A stretch of 64,000 nucleotides of DNA from Bryobacter sp. CoA8 C33 (GTDB lineage: Bacteria > Acidobacteriota > Terriglobia > Bryobacterales > Bryobacteraceae), in contig JAINDK010000010.1 in the NCBI GenBank assembly GCA_019931185.1, forward strand, positions 61,529-125,528. The letters are read 5' to 3'. Positions 17,581 to 27,028 of the stretch are shown piece after piece. Below the pieces are notes generated by a model. It worked only from the letters and a program-made list of their open reading frames with translations, searched no databases and was not told the DNA's origin. How positions within the stretch are numbered: position 1 is the stretch's first letter; each line of letters begins with the position of its first letter. The position numbers and the translations under genes are program-made.

Positions 17581-18897
17581 ATGGCCCAACTCATTACCCG
17601 CCGCCACCGGCTCTCCCGTCGTGCTCTTCTGCGTGGGCTCGCCTTGCCTCCGCTCGTGTCGATGTTCAATGACCATGGCACGGCCTATGCCGCGCCCGCC
17701 GGACGCACGGCGCCGATTGAGACTCGCTTCGTCTATTGGTTCAACGGCAACGGCGTGCCAGAGCGTTATTGGATACCCACCGAAACGGGTCCGAGCTTCA
17801 GCTTGAGTCCCTGCTTGCGTCCGCTTGCTCCCTTCCGCCAGCAGATTCATGTTCTCTCCGGCCTCGACAACTCGGCGGCTACGCTTCCCGGGCCTGGGAA
17901 CGGGCATCATAATTCGATGAGCGCCCTGGTTAGTTGCACTACTTTCACGGGCCGTGGGGCTGGCGGCATTTCGATCGATCAGGCCATCGCCGCCAATATC
18001 GGCGGAGAGAGCCGCTTCCGTTCTCTGCAACTTGGCGTCTCGCAGGAATCGTTTGGGGAGAGCATCCAGCGCAATCTCTCCTGGAGCGGTTATGACCGCG
18101 CTCTACCTCCCGAGATGATTCCCTCCCGGCTCTTTGATCGTCTGTTCGGCGCCCGCCAGGAGGGCTGGCTGAAGCGGAAGCGTTCGATTCTGGATGCCGT
18201 GCGCTCGGATGCGCGCGAGCTCAAAGGCAAGCTGCCCGCGGTCGACGTACGGCGGCTCGATGAGCACCTCGATTCCGTTCGTGATCTCGAGCGTGCCATC
18301 GCCGGACTTCCTCCCGGCTACCACAAGGTCGATCCCCCCTCCTTCGACGGCGACATGAAAGACTGGCCGCGTATCGCCAAGCTGCAAAGCGACTTGCTGG
18401 CACAAGCTCTCATCACCCGGCAGACGCGCGTGGCCTCCTACATGCTCACGAAGTGCCAGGGTTTGGCGCGCTTTCCTTGGCTTGGCTATACCGCTGCCCG
18501 TCACCACGACTACACGCACCAGGACGGCAAGGCGCCCGGGGCTGATGGGCTCGACGGACAACGGATTCTTCGCGACATCTGCCGCTGGCATGTGGAGGAG
18601 TTCGCTTATCTCCTCAACCGTCTCAAATCGACGCCCGAGGGCGATGGTACGCTGCTCGACAACACTCTGTTGCTGTTCGTGCACGAGCATGCCGAAGCGA
18701 ACAGTCATAAGAACAACGGCTTGGCGGCGATTCTTGCCGGCAATGCCAAGGGCCGGATCGCGCTCGGCACTCACTCGAAGGTCACCGGCACGGTTGGCGA
18801 TCTCTATCTCACGCTTGCCGATGGCGCCCTCGATGCGGGTCTCGGAAAATTCCCCACTGCCTCGCGGCGCATGTCCGAGGTGCTGGTCTCCGCCTAG
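17581..18897 (+). CDS. DUF1552 family exported protein
   Basis: Protein of 438 residues with a Tat-like start ([16 protein letters not shown]) and the DUF1552 body: [41 protein letters not shown] and [16 protein letters not shown]1552 is a predicted alkaline-phosphatase-fold protein of unknown activity, the regular partner of DUF1592 proteins. It directly follows its partner, closing the long plus-strand run that began at 7438. The stop overlaps by four bases the stop of the convergent leucine-rich-repeat gene. Confidence 0.92.
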   Translation: MAQLITRRHRLSRRALLRGLALPPLVSMFNDHGTAYAAPAGRTAPIETRFVYWFNGNGVPERYWIPTETGPSFSLSPCLRPLAPFRQQIHVLSGLDNSAATLPGPGNGHHNSMSALVSCTTFTGRGAGGISIDQAIAANIGGESRFRSLQLGVSQESFGESIQRNLSWSGYDRALPPEMIPSRLFDRLFGARQEGWLKRKRSILDAVRSDARELKGKLPAVDVRRLDEHLDSVRDLERAIAGLPPGYHKVDPPSFDGDMKDWPRIAKLQSDLLAQALITRQTRVASYMLTKCQGLARFPWLGYTAARHHDYTHQDGKAPGADGLDGQRILRDICRWHVEEFAYLLNRLKSTPEGDGTLLDNTLLLFVHEHAEANSHKNNGLAAILAGNAKGRIALGTHSKVTGTVGDLYLTLADGALDAGLGKFPTASRRMSEVLVSA

Positions 18898-19730
18898 TGG
18901 CGGATCTGGCAATCGGGCCGGCCGGCCTTCAGTTTTTCAAGGGCCGCCGCGCTGATCGCCGTGTCCCTCAGGTCGATTTCCTTCAGGCTTTTCCAGCCAA
19001 GAAGCACGGTGGCGGCTTCATCGCCGATCCGCTTGGCGCGTTGCAGGCTGAGCCGTTCCAGGCTTGGTAGCGCGCGCCGCAGCCGGTCGAGCCCACCACT
19101 GGTGATCGCCGTTCCGCCGATCTTGAGCTCGCGCAGTTTCGCGAGAGTGCTGATCGATTCCACGCCCACCGCCGTGAGGCTGACTGACCATAAACCCGAG
19201 TCTGTCCTTTGCGGCCCACTGAGATCGAGTTCTTCCAATTGCGGCATCAGCCGCAGGGAGGCTAAGCCCAAGTCGGTCAGCTTGTTTCCGCCGAGATGCA
19301 GCGTCTTGAGTTGGCTCAGTCCGGTCAGTTGTTCGAGGCCCGTATCCGAGATTTGCGCGAAGCCCACATCCAGCCACTCGAGGGAGGTCAAACCCGTCAG
19401 ATAACCCAGCGTGGTGTCGGTTGCCTTCGTGCCCCGCAGGTCGAGACGCTTCAATTTGGGAAAACTCTTGACAGCCGACAAACCCTCGTCCGTCAGCAGT
19501 TCGGCGTAACGGAGATTCAGATCCTCGAGCGAGGCGAGTGGCTTTAATTGCAACATCCCTTCGTCGGTGATGCGGGTCATCGACAAATCGAGCCGCTTCA
19601 ATCCTGGGGTCTTCGCCAAGGCGGGCAGATCGGAATCCGTCACCCAGCAGCCGCGTAAATCGAGCATTCCCGGTGCGCTTTTGCCGCAGTTTGCCTCGGC
19701 GGCCAGTGTTAAGAACAGCATCCAGAACAT
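18894..19730 (-). CDS. Exported leucine-rich-repeat protein (short)
   Basis: About 279 residues from the ATG at 19730, which has GGGGGAG as ribosome site and opens a signal peptide ([15 protein letters not shown]). A longer frame runs upstream but lies inside the neighbouring gene. The rest is about nine leucine-rich repeats of 23-25 residues with LxxLDLRGTxxTDxxLxxL, the ribonuclease-inhibitor/cysteine-containing style. Typical protein-protein binding scaffold in the periplasm or on the surface. It is coupled to the larger repeat protein upstream (four bases apart). Binding partner unknown. Confidence 0.85.
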   Translation of the reverse strand: MFWMLFLTLAAEANCGKSAPGMLDLRGCWVTDSDLPALAKTPGLKRLDLSMTRITDEGMLQLKPLASLEDLNLRYAELLTDEGLSAVKSFPKLKRLDLRGTKATDTTLGYLTGLTSLEWLDVGFAQISDTGLEQLTGLSQLKTLHLGGNKLTDLGLASLRLMPQLEELDLSGPQRTDSGLWSVSLTAVGVESISTLAKLRELKIGGTAITSGGLDRLRRALPSLERLSLQRAKRIGDEAATVLLGWKSLKEIDLRDTAISAAALEKLKAGRPDCQIRH

Positions 19731-19734
19731 GCGA

Positions 19735-21654
19735 TTAGCTCCCCCTTCGGTTCGGCTGCTTCGAATCCCGGTCCCAAATGATTTGTGCGGCCGGCAAAGC
19801 CCGTTTGAGGCGCTGGTGGGCTTGCTCGGACACTGTCGTGTGGTACAGGTTGAGAACCCGAAGGCGCTTGCATTTCTCGAGCGTTTCCACGGCTGCATCC
19901 GTTACGTTCGTGCTATCGAGCCGCAATTCTTCTATGTCGGCCCCCAGGCGCGCGAGCCCCGCGTCGTCGAGCGCTGTATAGTCGGCGTTCAGCACGCGGA
20001 GGCGCTGTAATTGGGCTAGCGTTTCCGCGGCGCCCGAGCCCATTCTGGTGCGCACCACCTCAAGCCTCCAGAGGCTGCCGAGAGCAGCCAGTTGAGCGAA
20101 GCCCTTTTCGGTAAAACGTGTATGGTTCAGCCGCAAATCCTCGAGATGGGTGAATCGCCGCAGATTTCCGAGCCCGGCATCCTGAATGTCAGTCCCCGTC
20201 AGATCGAGGCTCACCAAGCCCTCAGGCAAGGACAACAGGGCCGCGTCATTGACTTCCGTATAGGCCAGCCGCAACTGCTTCAGCCGCCCGAGTCCACCCA
20301 GCTTCGCCATCTCCGCGGCACCGATCGCGGTTGAATTCAGGTTCAACTCCTCAAGCGTCTCCGGCAGCGCCGGCAGGCTTTTTACCAGGGTTGCCGCCAC
20401 GCTGAGCGCCGTTAATTGCGGCAATCCGGCCAAGCCCTTTTCCGATACGGTTGTCGCGTCGAGCCGTAACCGCTTGAGCTTCTTGAGCGAGCGCAGCGGG
20501 GCCATGCCAAGGTCCCCGATCTCCGTTCCTTCGAGATCGAGCTCCTCGATATCCGCCAACCGCGCCACGATGCCAAGGTGCTCATCCGTGACGGCCGTAC
20601 CCGCCAGCGACACCGCGAGCCGGTTTGCCGGAGTGCGTGAAATCCGTCCTCGCAGCTTCTTCTCGATCCACTGCTCCAGGCCCATACCGGCCGGCAGCGT
20701 CGTACTCGGTGCAGGTCCGCGCCCGCCCCCGCTGAACTCGATGCGGCAGCGGGGCAGCGCCGCCCTCAGTTTTTCCACTCCCGTTGCACTGGCCTGCGTG
20801 TAGCGCAGATCCAGCCACTCCAGGTTCTTCAACGTTGCCAGCCGTGCGACCCCCGCATTGGTCAACTCTGCCCGGTAGAGATTCAATTCGCGCAGATTCG
20901 CGAAGCCAGCCAGCACCTCACTGCTATCGTCGGTAATCGGCCCCCCCAGAAGGTTCAACTTCCGCAGACCCTTTAGGTTACGCAAATAGCCAAGACCCTG
21001 GTCGCCGATCTTCATCCCGTAGAGATCGAGTTCCTCAAGGCTTTCGATGCCCCCCACGGCTTTCAGCCCTTCGGCCGTCACCAGGGTGTCGCGCAGATTC
21101 AGCCGCCGCAGATTCTTCAGTCCGGCGATCCCTTTCAAAACTTCGTCGGTCGCTGTTGAGTAACTCAGATCCAGCCCTTCGAGCTTTTGAAACGGGGCCA
21201 GTGTGAAGTTCTTGATGCGGCCCTGGGCAAGCCGCAGCTCACGCAATTCCGTCAAGCCCTCGAGGTGCTTCAGTCCCTTGTCCTGAACGTTCACATTCGT
21301 TAAGAAATGGAGGCTGAAGTGAAGCTTTTCAAGCGTACGTAAGCCAGCGAGAAACTTCAGTTCCTCGTTGGCGTCGAGGCGGCTGCCCGCTCCCGGGTTC
21401 CAGGACGGTGCGGGCAGATACAGCTCCCGAATCCGGCTCAATGCGGAAAGCTGTTCTAGCTCCTTCGGTTCGATAATCGTGCCGTACAGATCGACACCGC
21501 GCACAAACAGGTCTCCGGCCGGCAAATCACGCAATTCGGTGACGAACTGAGTCTGGCCCTCGATCATCACCCGCCCGCCTTGCCGCAGCACCCATTCGGC
21601 CACGGGACGCTCCGAGGCCAGCCCGAGACCGACTGCCATGAGAATTGCAATCAC
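19735..21654 (-). CDS. Exported leucine-rich-repeat protein (long)
   Basis: Protein of 639 residues with an N-terminal signal (MIAILMAVGLGLASE; GTG start at 21654, or ATG at 21639) and roughly twenty leucine-rich repeats in two blocks (about residues 75-310 and 345-630). A linker with SGGGRGPAPSTTLPAG separates the blocks. Each block ends with a similar closing unit (LRAALPRCRIEF and LKRALPAAQIIW), and the short neighbour ends with [12 protein letters not shown], so the three blocks appear to share an ancestor. Ends in a basic tail (KQPNRRGS). Function unknown; a secreted binding protein. Confidence 0.86.
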   Translation of the reverse strand: MIAILMAVGLGLASERPVAEWVLRQGGRVMIEGQTQFVTELRDLPAGDLFVRGVDLYGTIIEPKELEQLSALSRIRELYLPAPSWNPGAGSRLDANEELKFLAGLRTLEKLHFSLHFLTNVNVQDKGLKHLEGLTELRELRLAQGRIKNFTLAPFQKLEGLDLSYSTATDEVLKGIAGLKNLRRLNLRDTLVTAEGLKAVGGIESLEELDLYGMKIGDQGLGYLRNLKGLRKLNLLGGPITDDSSEVLAGFANLRELNLYRAELTNAGVARLATLKNLEWLDLRYTQASATGVEKLRAALPRCRIEFSGGGRGPAPSTTLPAGMGLEQWIEKKLRGRISRTPANRLAVSLAGTAVTDEHLGIVARLADIEELDLEGTEIGDLGMAPLRSLKKLKRLRLDATTVSEKGLAGLPQLTALSVAATLVKSLPALPETLEELNLNSTAIGAAEMAKLGGLGRLKQLRLAYTEVNDAALLSLPEGLVSLDLTGTDIQDAGLGNLRRFTHLEDLRLNHTRFTEKGFAQLAALGSLWRLEVVRTRMGSGAAETLAQLQRLRVLNADYTALDDAGLARLGADIEELRLDSTNVTDAAVETLEKCKRLRVLNLYHTTVSEQAHQRLKRALPAAQIIWDRDSKQPNRRGS

Positions 21655-21718
21655 TGCTTTGTCCTCACCATCCGCTTCGGCGACCGGAGGCCGCGCGGGC
21701 CGCCTGCCAATCGAAGCG

Positions 21719-22981
21719 TCACGCCAACTTCCAGGGTTTGCGATAGCGCCGCGTCACCATCTTCGCGGCGTCCTTGTCGCTGAGAATTGTTTCCCGCGCA
21801 TCGTCCCAGCGAATCCGCCGGCCCGTGCGCATCGCGATGTTGCCGAGCAGGCCGGCCTTCGTCAGCCGGTGCCCGTATTCGACATCACAAGTCGCGAGCT
21901 GGCGCGATTTCACCGAGTTCAAGAATTCGCGCAGATGTCCCGGCGAGTCGGCAATCGAGGGATCCGGCCGTTTGAAGTCCATTACCTGCTTGCCTTTTAC
22001 ATAAACACGGTGCTCGCCGTAGTTAGTAATAATCGTGCCTTCCGTGCCCTGGAAGGCAGCGCCGATACCCCAATCCTCGAGTCCCGGAGGGCCGATCGGG
22101 TTCAGGCTCCACACCATGTCGAGCCCGGGGTACTCGTATTGCACTTCCATGTAATTGGGGGTTTCGCCGCTGTCATCGGTCAACTGCCTCCGCCCCGTTG
22201 CCGCTACGGCAGTCGGCGCCTGCAAATCAAGCGCCCAATACACCACGTCGGTGATGTGGCACCAAAAGTCGATAAACATTCCGCCCGAGTAGTCCCAGAA
22301 ATAACGGTACTTGAAGTGTGAGCGGTTGGCGTTATAGGGCCGCGCCGGGGCCGGTCCCAACCAGAAATCGTAATCGAATCCTTCCGGCGGCTTGCTGTCG
22401 GCCACCGCTCCGATGCCCTTGGTCTCGGAAGTCTTCCACACCGACACGCGCTGGATCTTGCCCACGATGCCCGAGCGCACCAGTTCGACGACGCGGCGGT
22501 AGTTCGGCAGGTCGTTGTGGATGTGATTGCCCATCTGGGTTACGCTCTTGTGCTGCCGCGCTGCTTTCACCATGGCCCGCCCCTCGCCAATGGAGAAGCT
22601 GAGCGGCTTTTCGACGAAGACGTCTTTGCCCGCGGCACAGGCCTGCACCGCCGGCAGCGCATGCCAGTGGTCCGGGGTGGCGATGCAGACAGCATCCACT
22701 TCCTTGCTGGCAAGCAGCTTGCGATAGTCCGTGTAGGTGGTGACGCTTTGATTGCGCACTTGCTTGATGTGGGCGACAGCGCGGTCCACGTGCCGGGTGT
22801 CGAGGTCGCACACCGCGACGGGGTTCACATCGGCGTGTTGCAGAAAGCCACGTAGCCGCCCAAATCCCATTCCCCCCACGCCGATAAAGCCGACATTGAT
22901 CCGGTCATTCGCCGCCGCAAGCCCAGAGCGCAGCACCACGGGCGCCATGGCGCTTAATTTCATTACGTCTCTTCTCGTCAT
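21719..22981 (-). CDS. Exported Gfo/Idh/MocA family oxidoreductase
   Basis: NAD(P)-dependent oxidoreductase of about 421 residues, of the family acting on sugars and inositols. ATG at 22981 opens a Tat-like leader (MTRRDVMKLSAMAPVVL). Rossmann motif NVGFIGVGGMGFGR and the catalytic-lysine motif FVEKPLS follow; THE GMFIDFWCHITDVV segment supplies the His used by the family. Secreted members like this are numerous in Acidobacteria and Planctomycetes and are thought to act on glycans, but the substrate is not known. A longer frame to 23020 adds residues without leader character. Divergent from the PPC gene, with about 50 bases between starts. Confidence 0.9.
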   Translation of the reverse strand: MTRRDVMKLSAMAPVVLRSGLAAANDRINVGFIGVGGMGFGRLRGFLQHADVNPVAVCDLDTRHVDRAVAHIKQVRNQSVTTYTDYRKLLASKEVDAVCIATPDHWHALPAVQACAAGKDVFVEKPLSFSIGEGRAMVKAARQHKSVTQMGNHIHNDLPNYRRVVELVRSGIVGKIQRVSVWKTSETKGIGAVADSKPPEGFDYDFWLGPAPARPYNANRSHFKYRYFWDYSGGMFIDFWCHITDVVYWALDLQAPTAVAATGRRQLTDDSGETPNYMEVQYEYPGLDMVWSLNPIGPPGLEDWGIGAAFQGTEGTIITNYGEHRVYVKGKQVMDFKRPDPSIADSPGHLREFLNSVKSRQLATCDVEYGHRLTKAGLLGNIAMRTGRRIRWDDARETILSDKDAAKMVTRRYRKPWKLA

Positions 22982-23031
22982 AGTCTTACAGCAATTGTAT
23001 GGCAGCTCGTCTTCCGGCATAGAATGTGGCC

Positions 23032-23508
23032 ATGAAAACTCTTGGCCTTCTGCTGACTCTCGCCACTTCCGTCTTCGCCCAATCCGTGCCTGCCTCCCAG
23101 GCCGTCACCACTCAGTTTGAAAAAGTCGTCGTCATCCGCATGAAGAATCAGACCGATATTCTGACTGCCCTCGAAAAGCACGTGCGCGAGGAAAAGATCG
23201 AAAACGCCATCATCCTGATGGGCTTCGGTTCCGCAGTCAGCACGCACTATCATGTGGTCAGCAACAACACGCTACCGCCGACTAACGAGTTCCACCAGAA
23301 CGAAAACGAAGGGGTCGATATTGTGAACATCAATGGGGCCGTACTCAAGGGCCGTGTGCACGCGCATATCACCTACGCGAATGGCAAGAAGGCATTTGGC
23401 GGCCATCTGGAGCCGCATTCCAAAGCCTTCACGTTTACCGTGGTGACATTGGGCGTCCTGCCCAAGTCGATTGACATGAGCCGTTACGACGACGCGAGCA
23501 ACCGCTAG
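23032..23508 (+). CDS. Exported PPC (DUF296) domain protein
   Basis: Protein of 158 residues with a signal peptide ([16 protein letters not shown]) followed by one PPC/DUF296 domain. Seen are [19 protein letters not shown] near residues 45-63, the THYHVVSN segment, [19 protein letters not shown] and a final GGHLEP. The PPC fold forms trimers; it is best known from plant AT-hook proteins and uncharacterised bacterial proteins that may bind metal through conserved His. The leader makes a periplasmic location likely, which is unusual. ATG at 23032 preferred over GTG at 23026. Stop overlaps the convergent SDR stop. Confidence 0.78.
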   Translation: MKTLGLLLTLATSVFAQSVPASQAVTTQFEKVVVIRMKNQTDILTALEKHVREEKIENAIILMGFGSAVSTHYHVVSNNTLPPTNEFHQNENEGVDIVNINGAVLKGRVHAHITYANGKKAFGGHLEPHSKAFTFTVVTLGVLPKSIDMSRYDDASNR

Positions 23509-24236
23509 CCGCGGCCGACAAGAGGCATCTTCGTTGCCATGACGGTCATCGTCAGCACGTTCGCCTCAAGCGGCAAATTCGCCATGTAGAGCACGGCGTT
23601 CGCGACGTGCTCGAGTTCCATGCGCGGCTCTACCATTACACCCCCGTGGGCTTGCGGAACCCCCTCGGCCATCCGGGCGGTCATCTCGCTGGCTGCGTTG
23701 CCGATGTCGATTTGGCCGCAGGCGATATCCCAGGCTCTCCCATCGAGAGCAATCGACTTGGTCAGGCCGGTGATGGCGTGCTTGGTGGCGGTGTAAGGCG
23801 CCGAGTTCGGCCGCGGCGTTTGCGCGGAGATCGATCCGTTGTTGATGATACGCCCGCCTTGCGGGCGCTGCTGCTTCATGAGCCCCATGGCGGCTTGCGC
23901 GCACAGAAACGCGCCGGTCAGGTTGACATTCACAACGGCCGACCATTGTTCAAAGGTCAATTCATCCATGGGCACAGCGGGGGCGCCCACCCCGGCGTTA
24001 TTGAACAAAACATCCACCCGTCCGCACTCCTGCCGCACGCGTTCGAACAAGGCCTTAACCTGATCCGGGTCCGTCACATCCGTTGGGACAGTAATCATAT
24101 TGCTGCCGGCCCGGGTCTTCTCGAGCGCCTCAGCCCGCCGTCCGGCGATCACCACGAGGTAGCCGTTGCGGTCCAGCTTATGGGCCACGGCCTGTCCGAT
24201 GCCAGAGCCCGCGCCGGTGACCACAGCAATCCTCAT
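23505..24236 (-). CDS. Short-chain dehydrogenase/reductase
   Basis: Classical SDR of about 243 residues. Cofactor motif TGAGSGIG near residues 8-15, NNAG in [10 protein letters not shown], and catalytic Ser with YTATK (Tyr and Lys) in [12 protein letters not shown]. The Arg in AGRR after the second strand suggests NADPH preference. The chosen ATG at 24236 overlaps the preceding rhodanese stop (ATGA), indicating a two-gene operon. Substrate unknown. Confidence 0.92.
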   Translation of the reverse strand: MRIAVVTGAGSGIGQAVAHKLDRNGYLVVIAGRRAEALEKTRAGSNMITVPTDVTDPDQVKALFERVRQECGRVDVLFNNAGVGAPAVPMDELTFEQWSAVVNVNLTGAFLCAQAAMGLMKQQRPQGGRIINNGSISAQTPRPNSAPYTATKHAITGLTKSIALDGRAWDIACGQIDIGNAASEMTARMAEGVPQAHGGVMVEPRMELEHVANAVLYMANLPLEANVLTMTVMATKMPLVGRG

Positions 24237-25069
24237 TGATTCACCTCCACGGGAAACTCGGTTCGTTTCGACCATTCCTCAAAGCTTCCGTCATAAAGCC
24301 GCACGGTGCGGCCGGCCAGGCGGGCGCTGAAGAACACGACCGTCGCCTGCATTCCGATATGGCAGTATGCGGCGATCTCCTGCCTCGGAAGGAGCCTTTC
24401 AATTTCCGCCACCGGCAGGAATTCCTTGTCCGCCGTCAGCAAGCTGGGAAACGGCACGTTGCGTGCCCCGGGGATCCGCCCCGCCCGGGGCATGTTGCCG
24501 GCATTCGTCCCGCTATAGAACTCCGGTAGGCGCGCATCGACAATGGCAACGCCCTCCTGCTGGCGGTGACTCTCAATCCACATGGCGTCAGCCAGCAATT
24601 CCGGCTGGGCCTTCACCGTCAGATCCTGGCCGGCGGAAAAGCTGGTCTTCTCTCCGGTCAAGACGTAACCCCGCTTCTTCCACCCCGTCAGCCCTCCGTT
24701 TAACAATCGCGCCGGCCGCGACAGGTATTCAAAGCTGAACCAGACCCGCGTCGCGGACTGAACCGAGTCGTTGCCCGTATAAATCACTACGCGCGATTCG
24801 TTGTCCACGCCGAGGGCCAGCAGCTTGTCCCGCAATTCCCCGGCCGAAAGCAACTGTAGCCGCAATCCGCCGATCGCCGGCGCCAGATCCGTCAGCACCA
24901 CCAGCCGCGCGCCGGGGATGTGCCCGCGGTCATAATCCTCGCTCGTGCCGACATGCAGCAAGACAAGCTTCGGATCGCGCAACTGCTTTTGCAGTTCCTC
25001 GGGACCGATCAGCAGGTCCGATGCAAAGCCACCACAGACAGTTAAGATCCAGAGCAGACAAAATCGCAT
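24233..25069 (-). CDS. Exported tandem rhodanese-type sulfurtransferase
   Basis: Protein of 278 residues with a signal peptide ([17 protein letters not shown]) and two rhodanese domains. The second (about 155-275) carries the active-site Cys in [11 protein letters not shown]. The first (about 20-135) has [10 protein letters not shown] at that place with no Cys, the usual arrangement for thiosulfate/mercaptopyruvate sulfurtransferases. It should transfer sulfur from a donor to a thiophilic acceptor in the periplasm. Translationally coupled to the SDR downstream; the link is unexplained. Confidence 0.87.
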   Translation of the reverse strand: MRFCLLWILTVCGGFASDLLIGPEELQKQLRDPKLVLLHVGTSEDYDRGHIPGARLVVLTDLAPAIGGLRLQLLSAGELRDKLLALGVDNESRVVIYTGNDSVQSATRVWFSFEYLSRPARLLNGGLTGWKKRGYVLTGEKTSFSAGQDLTVKAQPELLADAMWIESHRQQEGVAIVDARLPEFYSGTNAGNMPRAGRIPGARNVPFPSLLTADKEFLPVAEIERLLPRQEIAAYCHIGMQATVVFFSARLAGRTVRLYDGSFEEWSKRTEFPVEVNQ

Positions 25070-25122
25070 TCCCCCATTTTATGGGCTATGCACCGGTCTG
25101 CTCTCTGTGCCGGCGCACCTGG

Positions 25123-25158
25123 GTGTGTGAAATCGAGCACTTGGGTGATTTCACACAC
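25123..25158 (-). terminator. 12-bp perfect hairpin at the 3' end of the minus-strand Usp gene
   Basis: GTGTGTGAAATC (25123-25134) and GATTTCACACAC (25147-25158) are perfect complements around a 12-base loop. The stem contains the stop codon of the Usp gene (25151-25153). It is well placed to end its message or protect the 3' end before the rhodanese gene begins at 25069. No run of T follows, so a factor-independent terminator is not certain; a dyad binding site is the alternative. Confidence 0.5.
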
Positions 25159-25951
25159 TGAAGACCGCGCACGGGCAGTTGCGGATCAGCGTTTGCGCCT
25201 GCCCGCGAAAGCGTCCCAGAAATTTACGCTCCGCGCCCCGTCCGATCACCAGCAATTCACAGCCATGCTGCTCGACCGCCCCGAGCACTGCCCTGGTCAA
25301 CTCTCCTGTCAGGATTCGGCACTCCGCCTCCACCCCCTCCTTGCTGGCCATTTGCCGCAATAACTCAAGCGACTGCTCTCCATGGCCGACGTGAACGAGA
25401 TGGAGCCGCGCCTGATAAGCCGCGGCGAATTGCTTGGCCCAGCGCACAACGGCTTCCGTGCCAGGCGACAAGTCGACGGCACAGAGTATGTCCTCGTAGC
25501 GTGTGACGGCCTCCGTCCGGCGCCCCTCGGACCATACCGGGCACTGTGCCTGATGCAGCACCCGCTCAGCCACACTGCCGAATAAATAGGACGTAAAGGG
25601 GCCCAGCCCCCGCGTGGGCATGGCGATGAAGTCGATCTCCTCGCGCGAGGCACAAGCCAGGATCTCGACCGCGGGATGTCCTGATTCGATCCGCAGCTTC
25701 ACCGCGGCGCCACGGCTTTCGTCGTCAACAAAGCCCTCGAGCCGCTTCGCCGCCAAAGCCCGTAGTTTTTCAGGATCGAGGGCCTCGACATAACTCAACC
25801 ACTCGGAATTCGACGCTGGCGGCAAATCCAGCGCATGCATCACAACCACCTCTGCCTCCACGCGCCGCGCGAGCGCAAAGATCTCCCGTGCCACCCTTTC
25901 GCAATGCTCGGAGAAATCGACGGGGAAGAGAATCCGCTTCACTGGGCTCAT
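25151..25951 (-). CDS. Tandem universal stress protein (UspA family)
   Basis: Protein of about 267 residues with two Usp domains. ATG at 25951 gives the standard start MSPVKRILFPVDFSEHC; the longer frame upstream is poor. Domain one ends with MPTRGLGPFTSYLFGSVAE, resembling the ATP-binding loop; in domain two the loop is changed (IGRGAERKFLGRFRGQ), so nucleotide binding may be lost there. Divergent from a second tandem Usp gene at 26041; the two share the opening ILFPVDFSE and probably arose by duplication. Confidence 0.88.
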   Translation of the reverse strand: MSPVKRILFPVDFSEHCERVAREIFALARRVEAEVVVMHALDLPPASNSEWLSYVEALDPEKLRALAAKRLEGFVDDESRGAAVKLRIESGHPAVEILACASREEIDFIAMPTRGLGPFTSYLFGSVAERVLHQAQCPVWSEGRRTEAVTRYEDILCAVDLSPGTEAVVRWAKQFAAAYQARLHLVHVGHGEQSLELLRQMASKEGVEAECRILTGELTRAVLGAVEQHGCELLVIGRGAERKFLGRFRGQAQTLIRNCPCAVFSV

Positions 25952-26000
25952 CACACGGGCACACCCTGCAGGATCAGGGCCAATAGTGGGCTGACTGAAA

Positions 26001-26016
26001 TGGCAATTCAATTGCT
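26001..26016 (+). promoter_or_regulatory. Sigma-54-like -24/-12 promoter before the Usp gene
   Basis: TGGCAATTCAATTGCT reads as TGGCA (-24) and TTGCT (-12) with exact GG-N10-GC spacing. Transcription would begin near 26027, leaving about 14 bases of leader that contain the ribosome site GAGGAAA (26030-26036) before the ATG at 26041. Consensus fit and geometry are both good. It would need a sigma-54 activator; two NtrC-type genes are in this window. No enhancer site was identified. Confidence 0.6.
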
Positions 26017-26040
26017 AACCTCCTTTGTGAGGAAATACGC

Positions 26041-26901
26041 ATGCTCCCACTTCGCCAGATATTATTCCCCGTCGATTTCTCCGAGCCATGCAAAGCCATG
26101 GCGCCGCAAGTAATCCAGATGGCTCATCATTACAGTTGCCCGATCACGCTCCTGCATGCCTACGAATTGCCCGCCGCTTTCTACGGAGATCTGGGGCCGA
26201 TCGACGTCATGATCCCCGCCGACCTCGAAGGGGCGCATGCCTCCCAGTTGCGCAACTTCGCCGCCGAGTACTTTCCGGCCGAAGCTCATGCCCAGATAGT
26301 ACGATGCGGGGAGCCCTCGGCTGTAATTCATGATTTCGTCCAGCACAACGGCACCGACCTGATCATGATGCCCACCAGCGGGCGCGGTCCGCTGCGGCGT
26401 CTCCTGATTGGCTCAGTTGTTGCCAAAGTGCTCCATGATGTCTCCTGTCCGGTCTGGACGGCGGCTCACCACACCGAGGCTGGCGCACCTTCCCATTGGC
26501 CCGTGCGCACGATTCTCTGCGCGGTCAGCCTAGGAGAAGAATCAGGGCCCGTGGCCAGAGCAGCCTATGCCGTCGCGCAGTCGCTCGGCGCCAAGCTCAC
26601 GCTCTTCCATGCGGTTGGCTATCCGCACCCCTCGATCGACGTCGATTATGAGTATTTCCGCAAACAGATGCTGGAGCAGGCAACACAGCGTCTGCAGAGC
26701 CTCCGTTGGGAAAACCAGATCGAAGCTTCGGTGATTGTTGCCGAGGGCAGCACGGTTTCGACGATCCGCCAGCAAGCTCTCACCGCTCAGGCCGACCTCA
26801 TCATCCTCGGCCGTGGTCATGCCCGGGGCGCAATCAGCCGCCTTTGGTCTGATCTGTATGATGTGATTCGCGAGGCCCCCTGTCCCGTGTTGAGCGTATA
26901 A
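26041..26901 (+). CDS. Tandem universal stress protein (UspA family)
   Basis: Protein of 286 residues with two Usp domains: the first opens LRQILFPVDFSEPCKA and ends with MPTSGRGPLRRLLIGSV, a good ATP-binding loop (G-x-G, then GS). The second opens VRTILCAVSLGEES and ends with LGRGHARGAISRLW, where the loop is eroded. Such proteins accumulate under stress and low oxygen in many bacteria. The start has GAGGAAA five bases before it and a sigma-54-like promoter upstream, giving a hint of its control. Followed by the rpoB leader. Confidence 0.9.
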   Translation: MLPLRQILFPVDFSEPCKAMAPQVIQMAHHYSCPITLLHAYELPAAFYGDLGPIDVMIPADLEGAHASQLRNFAAEYFPAEAHAQIVRCGEPSAVIHDFVQHNGTDLIMMPTSGRGPLRRLLIGSVVAKVLHDVSCPVWTAAHHTEAGAPSHWPVRTILCAVSLGEESGPVARAAYAVAQSLGAKLTLFHAVGYPHPSIDVDYEYFRKQMLEQATQRLQSLRWENQIEASVIVAEGSTVSTIRQQALTAQADLIILGRGHARGAISRLWSDLYDVIREAPCPVLSV

Positions 26902-26907
26902 GGCCAT

Positions 26908-26936
26908 TTGACGGGGAGTGTCAAGTTTGTTAATCT
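26908..26936 (+). promoter_or_regulatory. rpoB: Sigma-70-type promoter upstream of rpoB
   Basis: TTGACG (26908-26913), a 17-base spacer and TAATCT (26931-26936) make a good housekeeping promoter pointing at rpoB. It would give a leader of about 255 bases, which crosses two hairpins. No ribosomal protein gene (rplL/rplJ) precedes rpoB here, so rpoBC need their own promoter, in agreement with this site. Confidence 0.55.
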
Positions 26937-26996
26937 ATTTTCAGTAGGGCTGGATTAGGCACTTTTTAAACACCTAAATTAACCAGGATCCGTTTT

Positions 26997-27028
26997 TCGA
27001 GACAGTACTTGTGTGCTGTCTCGATTTT
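26997..27028 (+). terminator. 9-bp hairpin plus T run in the rpoB leader (terminator or attenuator)
   Basis: TCGAGACAG (26997-27005) and CTGTCTCGA (27016-27024) pair perfectly around a 10-base loop, followed by TTTT. It could end the Usp message; but since it lies downstream of the predicted rpoB promoter it could also act as an attenuator for rpoBC. Confidence 0.55.
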
